Assembly: GCF_030332225.1 (NCBI RefSeq)
Contig: NZ_JAOWIF010000028.1
Coordinates: forward strand, 620,001 to 684,000
Reading direction: 5' to 3'
From: Citrobacter sp. Cu233
GTDB lineage: Bacteria > Pseudomonadota > Gammaproteobacteria > Enterobacterales > Enterobacteriaceae
Length of the DNA: 64,000 bases
Part shown: piece by piece, positions 31,115 to 40,164 of the stretch
Layout of the letters: the number at the start of each line of letters is the position of its first letter
Numbering within the stretch: position 1 is the first letter of the stretch
Notes under the pieces: model-generated
The model's database searches: none
The model's input: the letters and a program-made list of their open reading frames with translations, nothing else
What the model was told of the DNA's origin: nothing
Translations under genes and position numbers: made by a program

Positions 31115-32326
31115 ATGAAGACCACTTTTTCCGCTCGTTTCGTGCAGCGCATGGCGCTCACCGCGGCTCTCTGCGCAGCCTCTCTTTCTGCTGCCCATGC
31201 AGATGACCTGAATATTAAAACCATGATCCCGGGTGTTCCGCAGATCGATGCGGAGTCGTATATCCTGATTGACTACAATTCAGGCAAAGTTCTGGCAGAA
31301 CAGAATGCGGACTCTCGCCGCGATCCCGCCAGCCTGACCAAAATGATGACCAGCTACGTCATCGGACAGGCAATGAAAGCAGGGAAATTCAAAGAAACCG
31401 ATTTGGTCACCGTCGGCAACGACGCCTGGGCTACGGGAAACCCTGTCTTTAAAGGTTCGTCCCTGATGTTCCTCAAGCCGGGCATGCAGGTGCCAGTATC
31501 GCAGCTAATCCGTGGTATCAACCTGCAATCCGGTAACGATGCCTGTGTGGCAATGGCAGACTTTTCTGCCGGAAGTCAGGATGCTTTCGTCGGCCTGATG
31601 AACAGCTATGTTAATGCGCTGGGGCTGAAAAACACCCACTTCCAGACCGTACATGGCCTGGATGCGGAAGGCCAGTACAGCTCAGCCCGCGATATGGCGC
31701 TGATTGGTCAGGCTCTGATCCGCGATGTACCTAACGAATACTCTATCTATAAAGAAAAAGAGTTCACCTTTAACGGCATCCGCCAGCTCAACCGTAACGG
31801 TCTGCTGTGGGATAACAGCCTGAATGTTGACGGTATCAAAACCGGCCATACTGACAAAGCGGGTTATAACCTTGTTGCCTCCGCGACGGAAGGTCAGATG
31901 CGTCTGATCTCAGCCGTGATGGGGGGTCGCACCTATAAAGGTCGTGAAACCGAAAGTAAAAAGCTGCTGACCTGGGGCTTCCGTTTCTTTGAAACCGTAA
32001 ACCCGTTGAAAGTCGGCAAAGAGTTTGCCTCAGAGCCCGCCTGGTTTGGTAATACCGATCGTGCGTCGTTAGGTGTCGATAAAGATGTCTACCTGACTAT
32101 TCCACGCGGCCGCATGAAAGATCTGAAAGCCAGCTATGTTCTGAACACCACGGAACTGCATGCTCCGCTGCAGAAAAACCAGGTTGTCGGCACCATCAAC
32201 TTCCAGCTTGATGGCAAAACCATTGAGCAGCGTCCACTGGTGGTTCTGCAGGAAATCCCGGAAGGCAACTTCTTTGGTAAAATCATTGATTATATTAAAT
32301 TAATGTTCCATCACTGGTTTGGCTAA
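31115..32326 (+). CDS. dacA: DacA (PBP5), D-alanyl-D-alanine carboxypeptidase
   Basis: Main DD-carboxypeptidase that trims pentapeptide side chains in the periplasm. 403 aa. The signal peptide is about 29 residues. Active-site motifs are SLTK (DPASLTKMM), SGN (LQSGNDAC) and KTG ([12 protein letters not shown]). The C-terminal amphipathic anchor is [18 protein letters not shown]. The length and motifs match E. coli PBP5. Confidence 0.96.
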   Translation: MKTTFSARFVQRMALTAALCAASLSAAHADDLNIKTMIPGVPQIDAESYILIDYNSGKVLAEQNADSRRDPASLTKMMTSYVIGQAMKAGKFKETDLVTVGNDAWATGNPVFKGSSLMFLKPGMQVPVSQLIRGINLQSGNDACVAMADFSAGSQDAFVGLMNSYVNALGLKNTHFQTVHGLDAEGQYSSARDMALIGQALIRDVPNEYSIYKEKEFTFNGIRQLNRNGLLWDNSLNVDGIKTGHTDKAGYNLVASATEGQMRLISAVMGGRTYKGRETESKKLLTWGFRFFETVNPLKVGKEFASEPAWFGNTDRASLGVDKDVYLTIPRGRMKDLKASYVLNTTELHAPLQKNQVVGTINFQLDGKTIEQRPLVVLQEIPEGNFFGKIIDYIKLMFHHWFG

Positions 32327-32336
32327 AAATTGAACA

Positions 32337-32365
32337 CTTGAAAGTGTGATTTACGTCCCCATATA
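32337..32365 (+). promoter_or_regulatory. Sigma-32 heat-shock promoter for ybeD
   Basis: CTTGAAA (32337-32343), 13-base spacer, CCCCATATA (32357-32365). This is a near-perfect RpoH promoter, starting 10 bases after the dacA stop. The predicted start near 32371 lies just before the terminator hairpin at 32378, so heat-shock transcripts must pass that hairpin to reach ybeD. Confidence 0.82.
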
Positions 32366-32377
32366 CTAAGTATCCAG

Positions 32378-32411
32378 ATAACTCCCACGCTCTGTGGGAG
32401 TTATTATTTTT
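32378..32411 (+). terminator. Terminator between dacA and ybeD
   Basis: ATAACTCCCAC (32378-32388), loop GCTCT, GTGGGAGTTAT (32394-32404), then TATTTTTT. It ends dacA and also lies in the leader of the sigma-32 transcript of ybeD. Confidence 0.88.
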
Positions 32412-32432
32412 TGATGTAACGCCGGAGCTGAC

Positions 32433-32696
32433 ATGAAAACCAAACTTAACGAACTGCTTGAATTCCCTACTCCATTTACTTACAAAGTAATGGGGCAGGC
32501 GTTGCCTGAGCTGGTTGATCAGGTGGTTGAAGTGGTACAGCGCCATGCGCCAGGTGATTACTCCCCAACGGTAAAACCGAGCAGCAAAGGCAATTACCAC
32601 TCGGTCTCAATCACTATTAATGCGACACACATTGAGCAGGTTGAAACGCTGTACGAAGAATTAGGTAATATCGATATCGTACGTATGGTGCTGTAA
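32433..32696 (+). CDS. ybeD: YbeD, DUF493 ACT-like small protein
   Basis: 87-aa conserved protein with a ferredoxin-like/ACT-like fold, function unsettled. Family blocks are [14 protein letters not shown] and [22 protein letters not shown]. It always sits between dacA and lipB in enterobacteria. It is a known heat-shock-regulated gene in E. coli, and the sigma-32 promoter found here agrees. A hairpin with arms 32706-32714 and 32728-32736 follows the stop. Confidence 0.95.
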   Translation: MKTKLNELLEFPTPFTYKVMGQALPELVDQVVEVVQRHAPGDYSPTVKPSSKGNYHSVSITINATHIEQVETLYEELGNIDIVRMVL

Positions 32697-32705
32697 AAAC
32701 CTGTC

Positions 32706-32736
32706 GGTTACCCGCTGCATTCTCGCTCGGGTAACC
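32706..32736 (+). other. 9-bp stem-loop after ybeD
   Basis: GGTTACCCG pairs perfectly with CGGGTAACC across a 13-base loop. No T-tract follows (CCTCTCCC), so it is more likely an mRNA 3' stabiliser or weak terminator. Confidence 0.55.
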
Positions 32737-32789
32737 CCTCTCCCGCTGTGATATACTTTTCCCCTATTTTACATTCTCTACTGTATGGA

Positions 32790-32956
32790 TTTCGAGCAGC
32801 AGCAAGGCGGCGACGCAGCGAATCTCCAGGAGCTTACAGAAGCAAGTGACCGGAGTGAGTGAGGCAAACTGGTGCAGCCAGTCTGAACAGCGCTTACGCT
32901 GACCCCGAAGGGGTGAGTAAAGCCAACGCTGTTGCAGCTTGAAAGACGACGAGTAT
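32790..32956 (+). repeat. Dispersed palindromic repeat, copy 1 (expanded form)
   Basis: Terminal arms 32790-32804 and 32930-32944 are complementary at about 12 of 15 positions. It has the family cores AAGGCGGCGA, GGAGCTTAC, AAGTGACCGGAGTGAG and AGCCAACGC. This copy is longer than the others and holds extra hairpins: CTGG-TGCAG-CCAG, CAGCG-CTTA-CGCTG and CCCC-GAA-GGGG. Its end is only a few bases before the lipB ribosome-binding site. Confidence 0.75.
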
Positions 32957-32972
32957 CTACGGAGATGCCGTT

Positions 32973-33614
32973 TTGTACCAGGATAAAATTCTTGTCCGCC
33001 AGCTCGGTCTTCAGCCCTACGAGCCAGTCTCTCTGGCCATGCACGAATTCACCGATACCCGCGATGAAAACAGCCATGATGAAATCTGGCTGGTAGAGCA
33101 TTACCCTGTCTTTACCCAGGGTCAGGCAGGTAAAGCAGAGCACGTACTGATGCCCGGTGATATTCCCGTTATCCAGAGCGATCGGGGCGGCCAGGTGACA
33201 TACCACGGACCGGGTCAGCAGGTTATGTATGTTCTGTTGAACCTCAAACGCCGCAAACTGGGCGTACGTGAACTGGTAACACTGCTGGAACAAACCGTGG
33301 TGAATACGCTTGCGGAGATAGGTATTGAGGCCCATCCGCGCGCTGATGCGCCGGGAGTATATGTCGGCGAAAAAAAAATCTGCTCATTAGGGCTACGTAT
33401 CCGTAGAGGCTGCTCGTTTCACGGCTTAGCGCTCAACGTAGATATGGATCTATCGCCTTTCCTGCGCATCAACCCCTGTGGTTATGCCGGAATGGAAATG
33501 GCAAAAGTCTCGCAGTGGGACAGTACGGCAACAACCGAGAGCGTTCGCCCTCGTCTGCTGGCTAACATTTTAGCGCTGTTGGGCAATCCCCCCCACGCGT
33601 ACATTGAAGACTGA
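32973..33614 (+). CDS. lipB: LipB, octanoyl-ACP:protein octanoyltransferase
   Basis: First step of lipoate synthesis: moves octanoate from ACP to lipoyl domains. 213 aa, equal to E. coli. The active-site Cys is in [12 protein letters not shown] (near 169), with the partner Lys in [11 protein letters not shown] (near 135). [12 protein letters not shown] is the substrate loop. It starts with TTG 32973 after GGAGATGCC, as in E. coli. The whole leader is occupied by the palindromic repeat. E. coli has the LysR gene ybeF between lipB and lipA, which is absent here. Confidence 0.95.
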   Translation: MYQDKILVRQLGLQPYEPVSLAMHEFTDTRDENSHDEIWLVEHYPVFTQGQAGKAEHVLMPGDIPVIQSDRGGQVTYHGPGQQVMYVLLNLKRRKLGVRELVTLLEQTVVNTLAEIGIEAHPRADAPGVYVGEKKICSLGLRIRRGCSFHGLALNVDMDLSPFLRINPCGYAGMEMAKVSQWDSTATTESVRPRLLANILALLGNPPHAYIED

Positions 33615-33820
33615 AAAACAGGTTATAGTTTGCCGCAGCATATGTTGTGGCAAATGGCACAAAACAACAACTATTTTACATTTTGCCAGCCTGTCAGGCT
33701 GCTTTCTGGCCCGTTTCAATGATATACTGCGTACCACTAATTCAAAAATAGTTGATAAATGCAACATTCCCTTGAATTGAAACGCTTTCCTTCGTAATTC
33801 GCAACTGGAACACGCAAGCT

Positions 33821-34786
33821 ATGAGTAAACCCATTGTGATGGAACGCGGTGTTAAATACCGCGATGCCGATAAGATGGCTCTTATCCCGGTAAAAAATGT
33901 AGCAACAGAGCGCGAAGCCCTGCTGCGTAAACCGGAATGGATGAAAATAAAACTGCCAGCGGACTCCACTCGCATCCAGGGTATCAAAGCAGCGATGCGC
34001 AAAAATGGCCTGCACTCTGTCTGCGAAGAAGCGTCCTGCCCTAACCTGGCAGAATGTTTCAACCACGGGACCGCGACCTTTATGATCCTCGGCGCAATCT
34101 GTACCCGCCGCTGCCCATTCTGTGACGTTGCCCATGGTCGCCCGGTTGCCCCTGATGCTAACGAACCGTTAAAGCTGGCTCAGACGATTGCGGACATGGC
34201 GCTGCGCTATGTCGTCATCACCTCCGTTGACCGCGACGATCTCCGCGACGGTGGCGCTCAGCATTTCGCTGATTGTATCACCGCAATCCGCGAGAAAAGC
34301 CCGTCGATTAAAATCGAAACGCTGGTACCTGACTTCCGTGGCCGTATGGATCGTGCGCTGGATATCCTCACAGCCACCCCACCAGACGTGTTTAACCATA
34401 ACCTCGAGAACGTTCCGCGTATTTACCGCAACGTACGCCCTGGGGCTGATTACAACTGGTCACTGAAGCTTCTGGAACGTTTCAAGGAAGCGCATCCTGA
34501 AATCCCAACCAAATCCGGTCTGATGGTGGGTCTGGGCGAAACCAATGCTGAAATCATTGAGGTTATGCGCGATCTGCGCAGTCACGGCGTGACAATGCTG
34601 ACGCTGGGCCAGTATTTACAACCCAGCCGTCACCATCTGCCGGTTCAGCGCTACGTAAGCCCGGACGAGTTTGATGAAATGAAGGCTGAAGCCATGGCAA
34701 TGGGCTTTACCCATGCAGCCTGTGGCCCATTTGTTCGTTCTTCTTACCATGCGGACATGCAGGCGAAAGGGTTGGAAGTGAAGTGA
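33821..34786 (+). CDS. lipA: LipA, lipoyl synthase
   Basis: Radical-SAM enzyme that inserts two sulphurs into octanoyl groups. The 321-aa length equals E. coli. The auxiliary cluster cysteines are in [12 protein letters not shown] (CX4CX5C, near 68-79). The radical-SAM motif CTRRCPFC (CX3CX2C) is near 94-101. The RSSYHAD end supplies the serine ligand. It has its own 206-base upstream spacer and ends at a bidirectional terminator. Confidence 0.97.
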   Translation: MSKPIVMERGVKYRDADKMALIPVKNVATEREALLRKPEWMKIKLPADSTRIQGIKAAMRKNGLHSVCEEASCPNLAECFNHGTATFMILGAICTRRCPFCDVAHGRPVAPDANEPLKLAQTIADMALRYVVITSVDRDDLRDGGAQHFADCITAIREKSPSIKIETLVPDFRGRMDRALDILTATPPDVFNHNLENVPRIYRNVRPGADYNWSLKLLERFKEAHPEIPTKSGLMVGLGETNAEIIEVMRDLRSHGVTMLTLGQYLQPSRHHLPVQRYVSPDEFDEMKAEAMAMGFTHAACGPFVRSSYHADMQAKGLEVK

Positions 34787-34816
34787 TCGTGTAATACTCA
34801 CTTACATTTCAGCAAT

Positions 34817-34846
34817 AAAAAAACCGGCAATTGCCGGTTTTTTTTC
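34817..34846. terminator. Bidirectional terminator between lipA and tatE
   Basis: AAACCGGCAA and TTGCCGGTTT form a perfect palindrome (34821-34840) flanked by A-runs on the left and T-runs on the right. It can stop both the rightward lipA and leftward tatE transcripts. Confidence 0.88.
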
Positions 34847-34883
34847 ATGCAGAGTATGCAGTATGAGCATCGTGCTCCTGACA

Positions 34884-35087
34884 TTACTCTTTATGGGAAA
34901 GCTTCTCTGTCTGAACGCTACCGTCAGCATCTTTCTTAGCATCGGCATTATCATCGTTCATCGCTTTCTTGAAGCCTTTAATTGCCGTTCCCAGGTCTCC
35001 ACCCAGTGTACGTAACTTCTTGGTACCAAACAGCAGAACGACCAGTGCGGCAACCACCAGCAGTTTGGTAATACTAATCTCACCCAT
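34884..35087 (-). CDS. tatE: TatE, twin-arginine translocase TatA-like subunit
   Basis: 67-aa paralogue of TatA. One N-terminal transmembrane helix ([16 protein letters not shown]) is followed by the amphipathic helix [22 protein letters not shown] and a charged, disordered tail. Length equals E. coli. Convergent with lipA. Confidence 0.95.
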   Translation of the reverse strand: MGEISITKLLVVAALVVLLFGTKKLRTLGGDLGTAIKGFKKAMNDDNADAKKDADGSVQTEKLSHKE

Positions 35088-35215
35088 AGATACCTTCTTA
35101 ACTTAAACCAGGCTGCATAAAGCGCCATATTAACCTGAGAATATTAACGGCCTTTCGACGCGCGCACACAATAGCAATCTGTAACAAGGTGAATCAAGCC
35201 TTGTTTAAAAAAACG

Positions 35216-36004
35216 TCATAATAATTGCGGTGGCGCAAAGCGGCGGTTACGTAACACCGGAAGTTGCGCCCTGACCTGCCTCACCCGCTCAGCCGAAACC
35301 TCCGTCATTATCAGCGCGGGCGTTTCCGCCGCAGCGGCAATCGTCACGCCAAACGGATCGATAACCCGGCTTTGACCGATATTCTTGTTACCACACTCCC
35401 CTGCTGCAACCACATAACAGGTCGCATCGAGGGCCCTTGCCGCCAGCAGTGTTGTCCAATGATGCTCTTTCAGCGAACCACGAACCCAGGCAGCCGGTAA
35501 GACCAGGATTTCAGCCCCCTGTAACGCGAGCGCCAATGCCAGTTCAGGAAAGCGCAGGTCATAGCAGGTCATTAACCCTACCTTTAATCCGTCTACGTCC
35601 AGCAATGGCGCTACAGCCTCACCTGCATCGACATTCCGCGACTCCTGAATCGAAAAGGCATCATAGAGATGTAATTTTGCGTAGTGGGCAACAACCCGGC
35701 CTCCGCGTAGCGCAACCAGCATGTTCAACGCCCGGCCAGGCACAGAGGGAACATGAATCGTCAGAATCGTCGTCATCTCGTTTTGCGCGCTCTCTCGCTG
35801 TAGCCGCGTCAAAAAACCGCCCTCCAGTAGCTGAGCCGACTTCACCGATAGATCGGGGTCGAGATCGTCACGGGCCAACAGCGCTTCCGGCAAGACCAAC
35901 AGAGATACTCCTTCTCCTGCGGCCTGAGACATTAACTGGACACACGTTTCCGCATTTTTTTCCCACGAGGGACCCACGGCAAATTGCCCTGCTGCAACAA
36001 ACAT
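35216..36004 (-). CDS. ybeM: YbeM, deaminated-glutathione amidase (nitrilase family)
   Basis: 262-aa Nit1-type carbon-nitrogen hydrolase. It removes deaminated glutathione, a side product of transaminases. The catalytic triad is visible: Glu in [10 protein letters not shown] (near 41), Lys in [10 protein letters not shown] (near 112) and Cys in [10 protein letters not shown] (near 147). The start at 36004 follows GGAGGG. A longer in-frame start at 36037 is less likely. In E. coli K-12 this gene is disrupted, but here the frame is complete. It is divergent from crcB. Confidence 0.9.
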   Translation of the reverse strand: MFVAAGQFAVGPSWEKNAETCVQLMSQAAGEGVSLLVLPEALLARDDLDPDLSVKSAQLLEGGFLTRLQRESAQNEMTTILTIHVPSVPGRALNMLVALRGGRVVAHYAKLHLYDAFSIQESRNVDAGEAVAPLLDVDGLKVGLMTCYDLRFPELALALALQGAEILVLPAAWVRGSLKEHHWTTLLAARALDATCYVVAAGECGNKNIGQSRVIDPFGVTIAAAAETPALIMTEVSAERVRQVRAQLPVLRNRRFAPPQLL

Positions 36005-36094
36005 ATTCCCTCCAGAAAAATTGGTTAAGCTCGCCAACAGCGATTATTCGGCGTTACACTCACGCTATATACAATCAAATAGCAGGATTACGCA

Positions 36095-36478
36095 GTGTTA
36101 CAACTCCTTTTAGCAGTTTTTATCGGTGGCGGTACAGGAAGCGTAGCAAGATGGATGTTAAGCATGCGGTTCAATCCGCTACATCAGGCCATCCCATTCG
36201 GTACGCTGGCAGCAAATCTGATTGGCGCGTTTATCATTGGCATGGGGCTGGCGTGGTTTAACCGCATGACAAACATTGATCCCATGTGGAAAGTGCTCAT
36301 TACCACCGGTTTCTGCGGGGGATTGACGACGTTTTCAACCTTCTCGGCAGAAGTGGTATTTTTGCTGCAGGAAGGACGCTTTGGTTGGGCAATGGTGAAT
36401 GTGCTGGTTAACCTGTTGGGGTCATTTGCGATGACGGCTCTGGCGTTCTGGCTGGTTTCAGCCTCTCCTGCACACTAA
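36095..36478 (+). CDS. crcB: CrcB (Fluc), fluoride ion channel
   Basis: 127-aa, four-helix membrane protein that dimerises in dual topology to export fluoride. Key motifs are [10 protein letters not shown], the Asn in [10 protein letters not shown], and [15 protein letters not shown] with the pore phenylalanines. The start is GTG 36095. No fluoride riboswitch fold was recognised in the 90-base upstream spacer. Confidence 0.94.
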   Translation: MLQLLLAVFIGGGTGSVARWMLSMRFNPLHQAIPFGTLAANLIGAFIIGMGLAWFNRMTNIDPMWKVLITTGFCGGLTTFSTFSAEVVFLLQEGRFGWAMVNVLVNLLGSFAMTALAFWLVSASPAH

Positions 36479-36481
36479 ACG

Positions 36482-36509
36482 AAAAAAAACCCGCAATTAA
36501 GCGGGTTTT
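36482..36509. terminator. Bidirectional terminator between crcB and cspE
   Basis: CCCGC (36490-36494), loop AATTAA, GCGGG (36501-36505), flanked by A8 on the left and T4 on the right. The longer T-tract serves the leftward cspE transcript. Confidence 0.8.
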
Positions 36510-36529
36510 GAATTCTTGCTGTCGTATGC

Positions 36530-36739
36530 TTACAGAGCGATTACGTTTGCAGCAGAAGGGCCTTTGGCACCGTTAGTGATTTCGAACTCTACGCGCTGAC
36601 CTTCAGCCAGAGTTTTAAAACCATTGGTCTGGATTGCAGAGAAGTGTACGAACACATCTTTGCTGCCATCTTCCGGAGTAATGAAACCGAATCCTTTGGA
36701 CTCATTAAACCACTTAACGTTACCTTTAATCTTAGACAT
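36530..36739 (-). CDS. cspE: CspE, cold-shock-family RNA chaperone
   Basis: 69-aa single cold-shock domain, identical in pattern to E. coli CspE, a constitutively expressed RNA chaperone and transcription antiterminator. RNP1 is [11 protein letters not shown]2 is VFVHFSAI. The start at 36739 has TAAAGGTAATTTT-type upstream sequence. The longer frame from 36832 is a leader translation artefact. A long AT-rich 5' leader extends toward pagP. Confidence 0.97.
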
Positions 36740-36928
36740 CAAAATTACCTTTACATGAAAAATAGACACAAATGCTGTGTCGGGTATCAGTACAACAATT
36801 GTGGTGCACTTTGTCCAGTCGAACTTTGTCAAAAAGTGATAAATGTCGCGTTATTTTTCAGACAAACAACATATATATCTGTTTTTAAACAAGTTTATAA
36901 TAATCCACCTGACAATACAGGTAGTCTG

Positions 36929-37492
36929 TCAAAACTGGAAACGCATCCAGGCAAAGTAGACATTTCCGTTGTTATACGTACCCGGAATGTAGGTCATCTG
37001 GAACGTTGCCGGGCCATAGCCTATCGATGCCAACGGCAGGATCAATGGCACGGGAATATAGTTCCAGTTATCGCGCGCGGTGAAACCAGCTGTATAGCCC
37101 AGCCCAAGACGGAAATTATCATCGGCCAGCGGTCGCCAGGTTTTTTCCCAGCCATAGCCGCCAATCGGTTCCCACTTATTGAAGGAGTCCTTGAAGGCCA
37201 TAATATAGAGCCCGTGCCAATTACCTTTATCATCCCAGCGGGACTGACCAAATCCTGCCCCCCAGGGACGTTCGTTGTACCGATCGGTTTTCTCTTTATC
37301 GTAGGCAAAACGCGCATGCCAGGTAATGGCCGGCACATACAGATCATAATGTTCGGGTTGCTGCCAGGTTTCACTGACATTATCTTTAAAAGTGTCAAAC
37401 CAGCCTTTATCTTCAGCGATGACCTGTGGCATAACAGCCAACTGAGTAAAAAGAAATGAAAAAATAAGGAAATAGCGTTTTGCGACAATCAC
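36929..37492 (-). CDS. pagP: PagP, lipid A palmitoyltransferase
   Basis: Outer-membrane beta-barrel enzyme that adds palmitate to lipid A, giving resistance to cationic peptides. 187 aa (E. coli 186). The signal peptide is about residues 1-26. Catalytic residues are the His in [10 protein letters not shown] and the Asp-Ser pair in [10 protein letters not shown]. The C-terminal beta-strand ends in FAWMRFQF, with the terminal Phe of outer-membrane proteins. PhoP control is expected from the family. Confidence 0.95.
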   Translation of the reverse strand: MIVAKRYFLIFSFLFTQLAVMPQVIAEDKGWFDTFKDNVSETWQQPEHYDLYVPAITWHARFAYDKEKTDRYNERPWGAGFGQSRWDDKGNWHGLYIMAFKDSFNKWEPIGGYGWEKTWRPLADDNFRLGLGYTAGFTARDNWNYIPVPLILPLASIGYGPATFQMTYIPGTYNNGNVYFAWMRFQF

Positions 37493-37951
37493 AACTTAAT
37501 TACCATTTTGGAATCTCATATTTATTGTAGCAAATACATCCTAAATTTTAGCTTAACGAAATGGGCAAATATAAAAATAAGAATATTCTCTATGGATGAA
37601 TTTCAGATTATTTCCATATATTTAATGAGGTTTATAAAAATGACTGTTATTTTCTTAATATCAGTAAATTGTTCTTTCCGCATGCAATGGTTAACAAAAT
37701 AAACAACAACTTAACAATTAAATAACAATGCAATATCAAATAGCACACAACCACAGACTACTTCACACTTTTTGAATGTCGCATTCCCTGTTCATCCTCG
37801 ATGTTAAAAAAATGGCTATACCATTGGTTGAATCCGTATTTTTATTGATTTTAATCAGCAAAGGGCAGGTGTTTATTAGGCACATTCTCACACCGCTTTA
37901 TGCTTTTTTTAGTTTTTTTACTTTCCGGGCGTCAATATGACAGGGGAAACA
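37493..37951. other. AT-rich gene-free spacer between pagP and dcuC
   Basis: No gene is credible here; a 64-codon frame at 37508-37702 has no ribosome site or family. The left part carries the pagP promoter region. A degenerate PhoP-type pair (GTTAA and ATTTA, 11 bases apart, on the minus strand near 37547-37563) is visible but weak. The right part carries the FNR box and promoter of dcuC. Confidence 0.5.
37845..37858 (+). promoter_or_regulatory. FNR box upstream of dcuC
   Basis: TTGAT-TTTA-ATCAG matches the FNR consensus TTGAT-N4-ATCAA at 9 of 10 defined bases. It is 94 bases before the dcuC start. dcuC is strongly FNR-activated in E. coli. Confidence 0.75.
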
Positions 37952-39334
37952 ATGTTGACATTTATAGAACTCCTTATTGGAGTCGTTGTTATTGTGGGTG
38001 TAGCTCGCTACATCATTAAAGGTTATTCCGCGACCGGCGTATTGTTTGTCGGGGGGCTGGTTTTATTGATTATCAGCGCCCTGATGGGACATAAAGTTCT
38101 GCCCGGCAGTGCCGAAAGTACCGGCTATACTGCGACAGATATTGTTGAATATATTAAAATTTTGCTAATGAGCCGCGGCGGCGACCTTGGCATGATGATT
38201 ATGATGCTGTGTGGTTTTGCTGCCTACATGACGCATATCGGCGCAAACGATATGGTCGTTAAGCTGGCCTCCAAACCCCTGCAATATATCAACTCGCCTT
38301 ACATGCTAATGATTGCCGCCTATTTTGTTGCCTGCCTGATGTCACTGGCCGTCTCTTCGGCAACCGGGCTGGGCGTGCTGCTGATGGCGACACTCTTTCC
38401 AGTCATGGTTAACGTTGGGATCAGTCGTGGTGCTGCGGCGGCCATTTGCGCCTCCCCTGCCGCAATCATTCTTTCTCCCACTTCCGGAGATGTCGTGCTG
38501 GCTGCAAAAGCAGCGGAAATGCCACTGATCGACTTTGCGTTTAAAACCACGCTGCCGATTTCCATTGCCGCCATTATTGGTATGGCGATTGCCCATTACT
38601 TCTGGCAGCGCTATCTGGATAAAAAAGAGAACATCTCTCACGAAATGTTAGATGTGGCAGAAATCACCACCACAGCCCCCTCGTTTTACGCCATTCTGCC
38701 GTTTACCCCGATCGTCGGTGTACTGATTTTTGATGGTAAATGGGGCCCGCAACTGCACATCATCACGATTCTGGTGCTGTGCATGCTTATTGCCGCAGTG
38801 CTGGAGTTCATCCGCGGATTCAACACCCAGAAGGTTTTTTCAGGTCTTGAAGTCGCCTACCGTGGAATGGCAGATGCCTTTGCTAACGTCGTCATGCTAT
38901 TAGTTGCAGCCGGTGTATTTGCTCAGGGTCTGAGCACCATTGGCTTTATTCAGAGTCTGATCTCTATCGCCACCTCATTTGGTTCTGCGAGTATTATTCT
39001 GATGCTGGTCCTGGTGATCCTGACCATGCTGGCCGCAATGACCACGGGCTCCGGTAACGCGCCTTTCTACGCCTTCGTTGAGATGATCCCAAAACTGGCG
39101 CACTCTTCCGGTATCAACCCTGCCTACCTTTCGATCCCAATGCTGCAGGCGTCAAACCTCGGACGCACAATCTCCCCGGTATCCGGTGTGGTTGTGGCTG
39201 TCGCTGGGATGGCGAAGATTTCACCGTTTGAAGTCGTAAAACGGACTTCTGTTCCGGTGATGGTCGGACTGCTAATTGTGATTATCGCCACTGAGGTGAT
39301 GGTACCCGCGACCTCCGCCCTGATTGGCGGTTGA
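37952..39334 (+). CDS. dcuC: DcuC, anaerobic C4-dicarboxylate transporter
   Basis: Inner-membrane carrier (460 aa), mainly for succinate efflux in fermentation. About 12 hydrophobic segments are present. Family blocks are GGDLGMMIMMLCGFAAYMTHIGAN (membrane segment) and SPTSGDVVLAAKA. ATG 37952 is preceded by AGGGGA. The ATG at 37937 adds five residues and lies before that site. Placed next to the citrate genes, it would export the succinate end product. Confidence 0.94.
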   Translation: MLTFIELLIGVVVIVGVARYIIKGYSATGVLFVGGLVLLIISALMGHKVLPGSAESTGYTATDIVEYIKILLMSRGGDLGMMIMMLCGFAAYMTHIGANDMVVKLASKPLQYINSPYMLMIAAYFVACLMSLAVSSATGLGVLLMATLFPVMVNVGISRGAAAAICASPAAIILSPTSGDVVLAAKAAEMPLIDFAFKTTLPISIAAIIGMAIAHYFWQRYLDKKENISHEMLDVAEITTTAPSFYAILPFTPIVGVLIFDGKWGPQLHIITILVLCMLIAAVLEFIRGFNTQKVFSGLEVAYRGMADAFANVVMLLVAAGVFAQGLSTIGFIQSLISIATSFGSASIILMLVLVILTMLAAMTTGSGNAPFYAFVEMIPKLAHSSGINPAYLSIPMLQASNLGRTISPVSGVVVAVAGMAKISPFEVVKRTSVPVMVGLLIVIIATEVMVPATSALIGG

Positions 39335-39372
39335 CGATAACTTTCATTATCCGACCGTGATACACAAAATCA

Positions 39373-39471
39373 TTTAAGCTGCATCGAGGCGGCAAGTGAA
39401 GACATCCCCAGGAGCATAGATAACTATGTGACTGGGGTTTCTTCACGCAGCCAACCAGGAGGCAGCTTAAA
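39373..39471. repeat. Dispersed palindromic repeat, copy 2
   Basis: Perfect 10-bp terminal arms TTTAAGCTGC (39373-39382) and GCAGCTTAAA (39462-39471). An inner stem CCCCAG/CTGGGG (39406-39411 and 39432-39437) encloses CATAG-ATAA-CTATG. The GAGGCGGCAA and GCAGCCAAC cores are kept. The right arm ends 12 bases from the citB stop codon. Confidence 0.8.
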
Positions 39472-39483
39472 AGATGACGTGTA

Positions 39484-40164
39484 TTAGCCGCCGTGGTAAA
39501 TACGTTGCGGTCTACCTACCTTCCCGTGAATAATCTCCGCAATGATCAAATGGCGGCTGGCACAGTACTCCAGGTAACGTCTGGATGTTGTACGGCTGAT
39601 GGTAAGCGCCTGGGCGATCGTTTCCGCAGTATGGTGCACCGTCGGGTCAGCAAACAACTTCAGTACCGCATTCAGCGTTAGCGCGTCGATCCCCGTCGGT
39701 AAATCCCCTTTCGGCTCACCGCGCGCATAGGCATTAAACATTTCATCAATCTGTTTTTGGCTGGCACTGTCATTACCTGCCAGCATTCTTCTGCGTTGCT
39801 GATACCGGGTAAGCGTCTGCCCCAGTCGCTCGTAGGCTATGGGTTTAACCAGATAATCAAACGCTCCGCTGCGTACGGCTTCTGAGACCGTATCCATATC
39901 ACTGGCCGCCGTGGTAAACACCACGCCGCCAGGGTAGCGTGCCTGAGTCAGCTCGTGTAACAGAGTTATGCCCTTGCCATCCGGCAAGTAGTTATCCAGA
40001 AGAATCAGACCTGGCTTGAAGCGCTCAATCATCATCCTTGCTTGCTCAAGATTACCCGCCAGCCATATCTGGCTGAAACCGGGTATATGGCGGATATATT
40101 CAGCATGCATTTCCGCCAGTAGCGTTTCATCCTCAACGATCAACAGCGTTAATGGTTCCGTCAT
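39484..40164 (-). CDS. citB: CitB (DpiA), citrate-responsive response regulator
   Basis: 226-aa two-component regulator. The receiver domain has the phospho-acceptor Asp in LILLDNYLPDGKG (near 57) and conserved Lys in YLVKPIAYERL. The C-terminal HTH region contains TIAQALTISRTTSRRYLEYC. It controls the cit operon, and in E. coli also binds A/T-rich plasmid and chromosomal origins. It overlaps the 3' end of citA by 32 bases. The last codons abut palindromic repeat copy 2. Confidence 0.94.
   Translation of the reverse strand: MTEPLTLLIVEDETLLAEMHAEYIRHIPGFSQIWLAGNLEQARMMIERFKPGLILLDNYLPDGKGITLLHELTQARYPGGVVFTTAASDMDTVSEAVRSGAFDYLVKPIAYERLGQTLTRYQQRRRMLAGNDSASQKQIDEMFNAYARGEPKGDLPTGIDALTLNAVLKLFADPTVHHTAETIAQALTISRTTSRRYLEYCASRHLIIAEIIHGKVGRPQRIYHGG

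Noticed and set aside
35437-36261. 274-codon plus-strand frame across ybeM and crcB
   Set aside because: Runs antisense to ybeM and out of frame in crcB, both solid genes.
37547-37563. Possible PhoP box upstream of pagP
   Set aside because: Only about four of six bases match in each half. Mentioned with the spacer but not called as a site.
37508-37702. 64-codon plus-strand frame in the pagP-dcuC spacer
   Set aside because: AT-rich, lacks a ribosome site and family; chance open frame.
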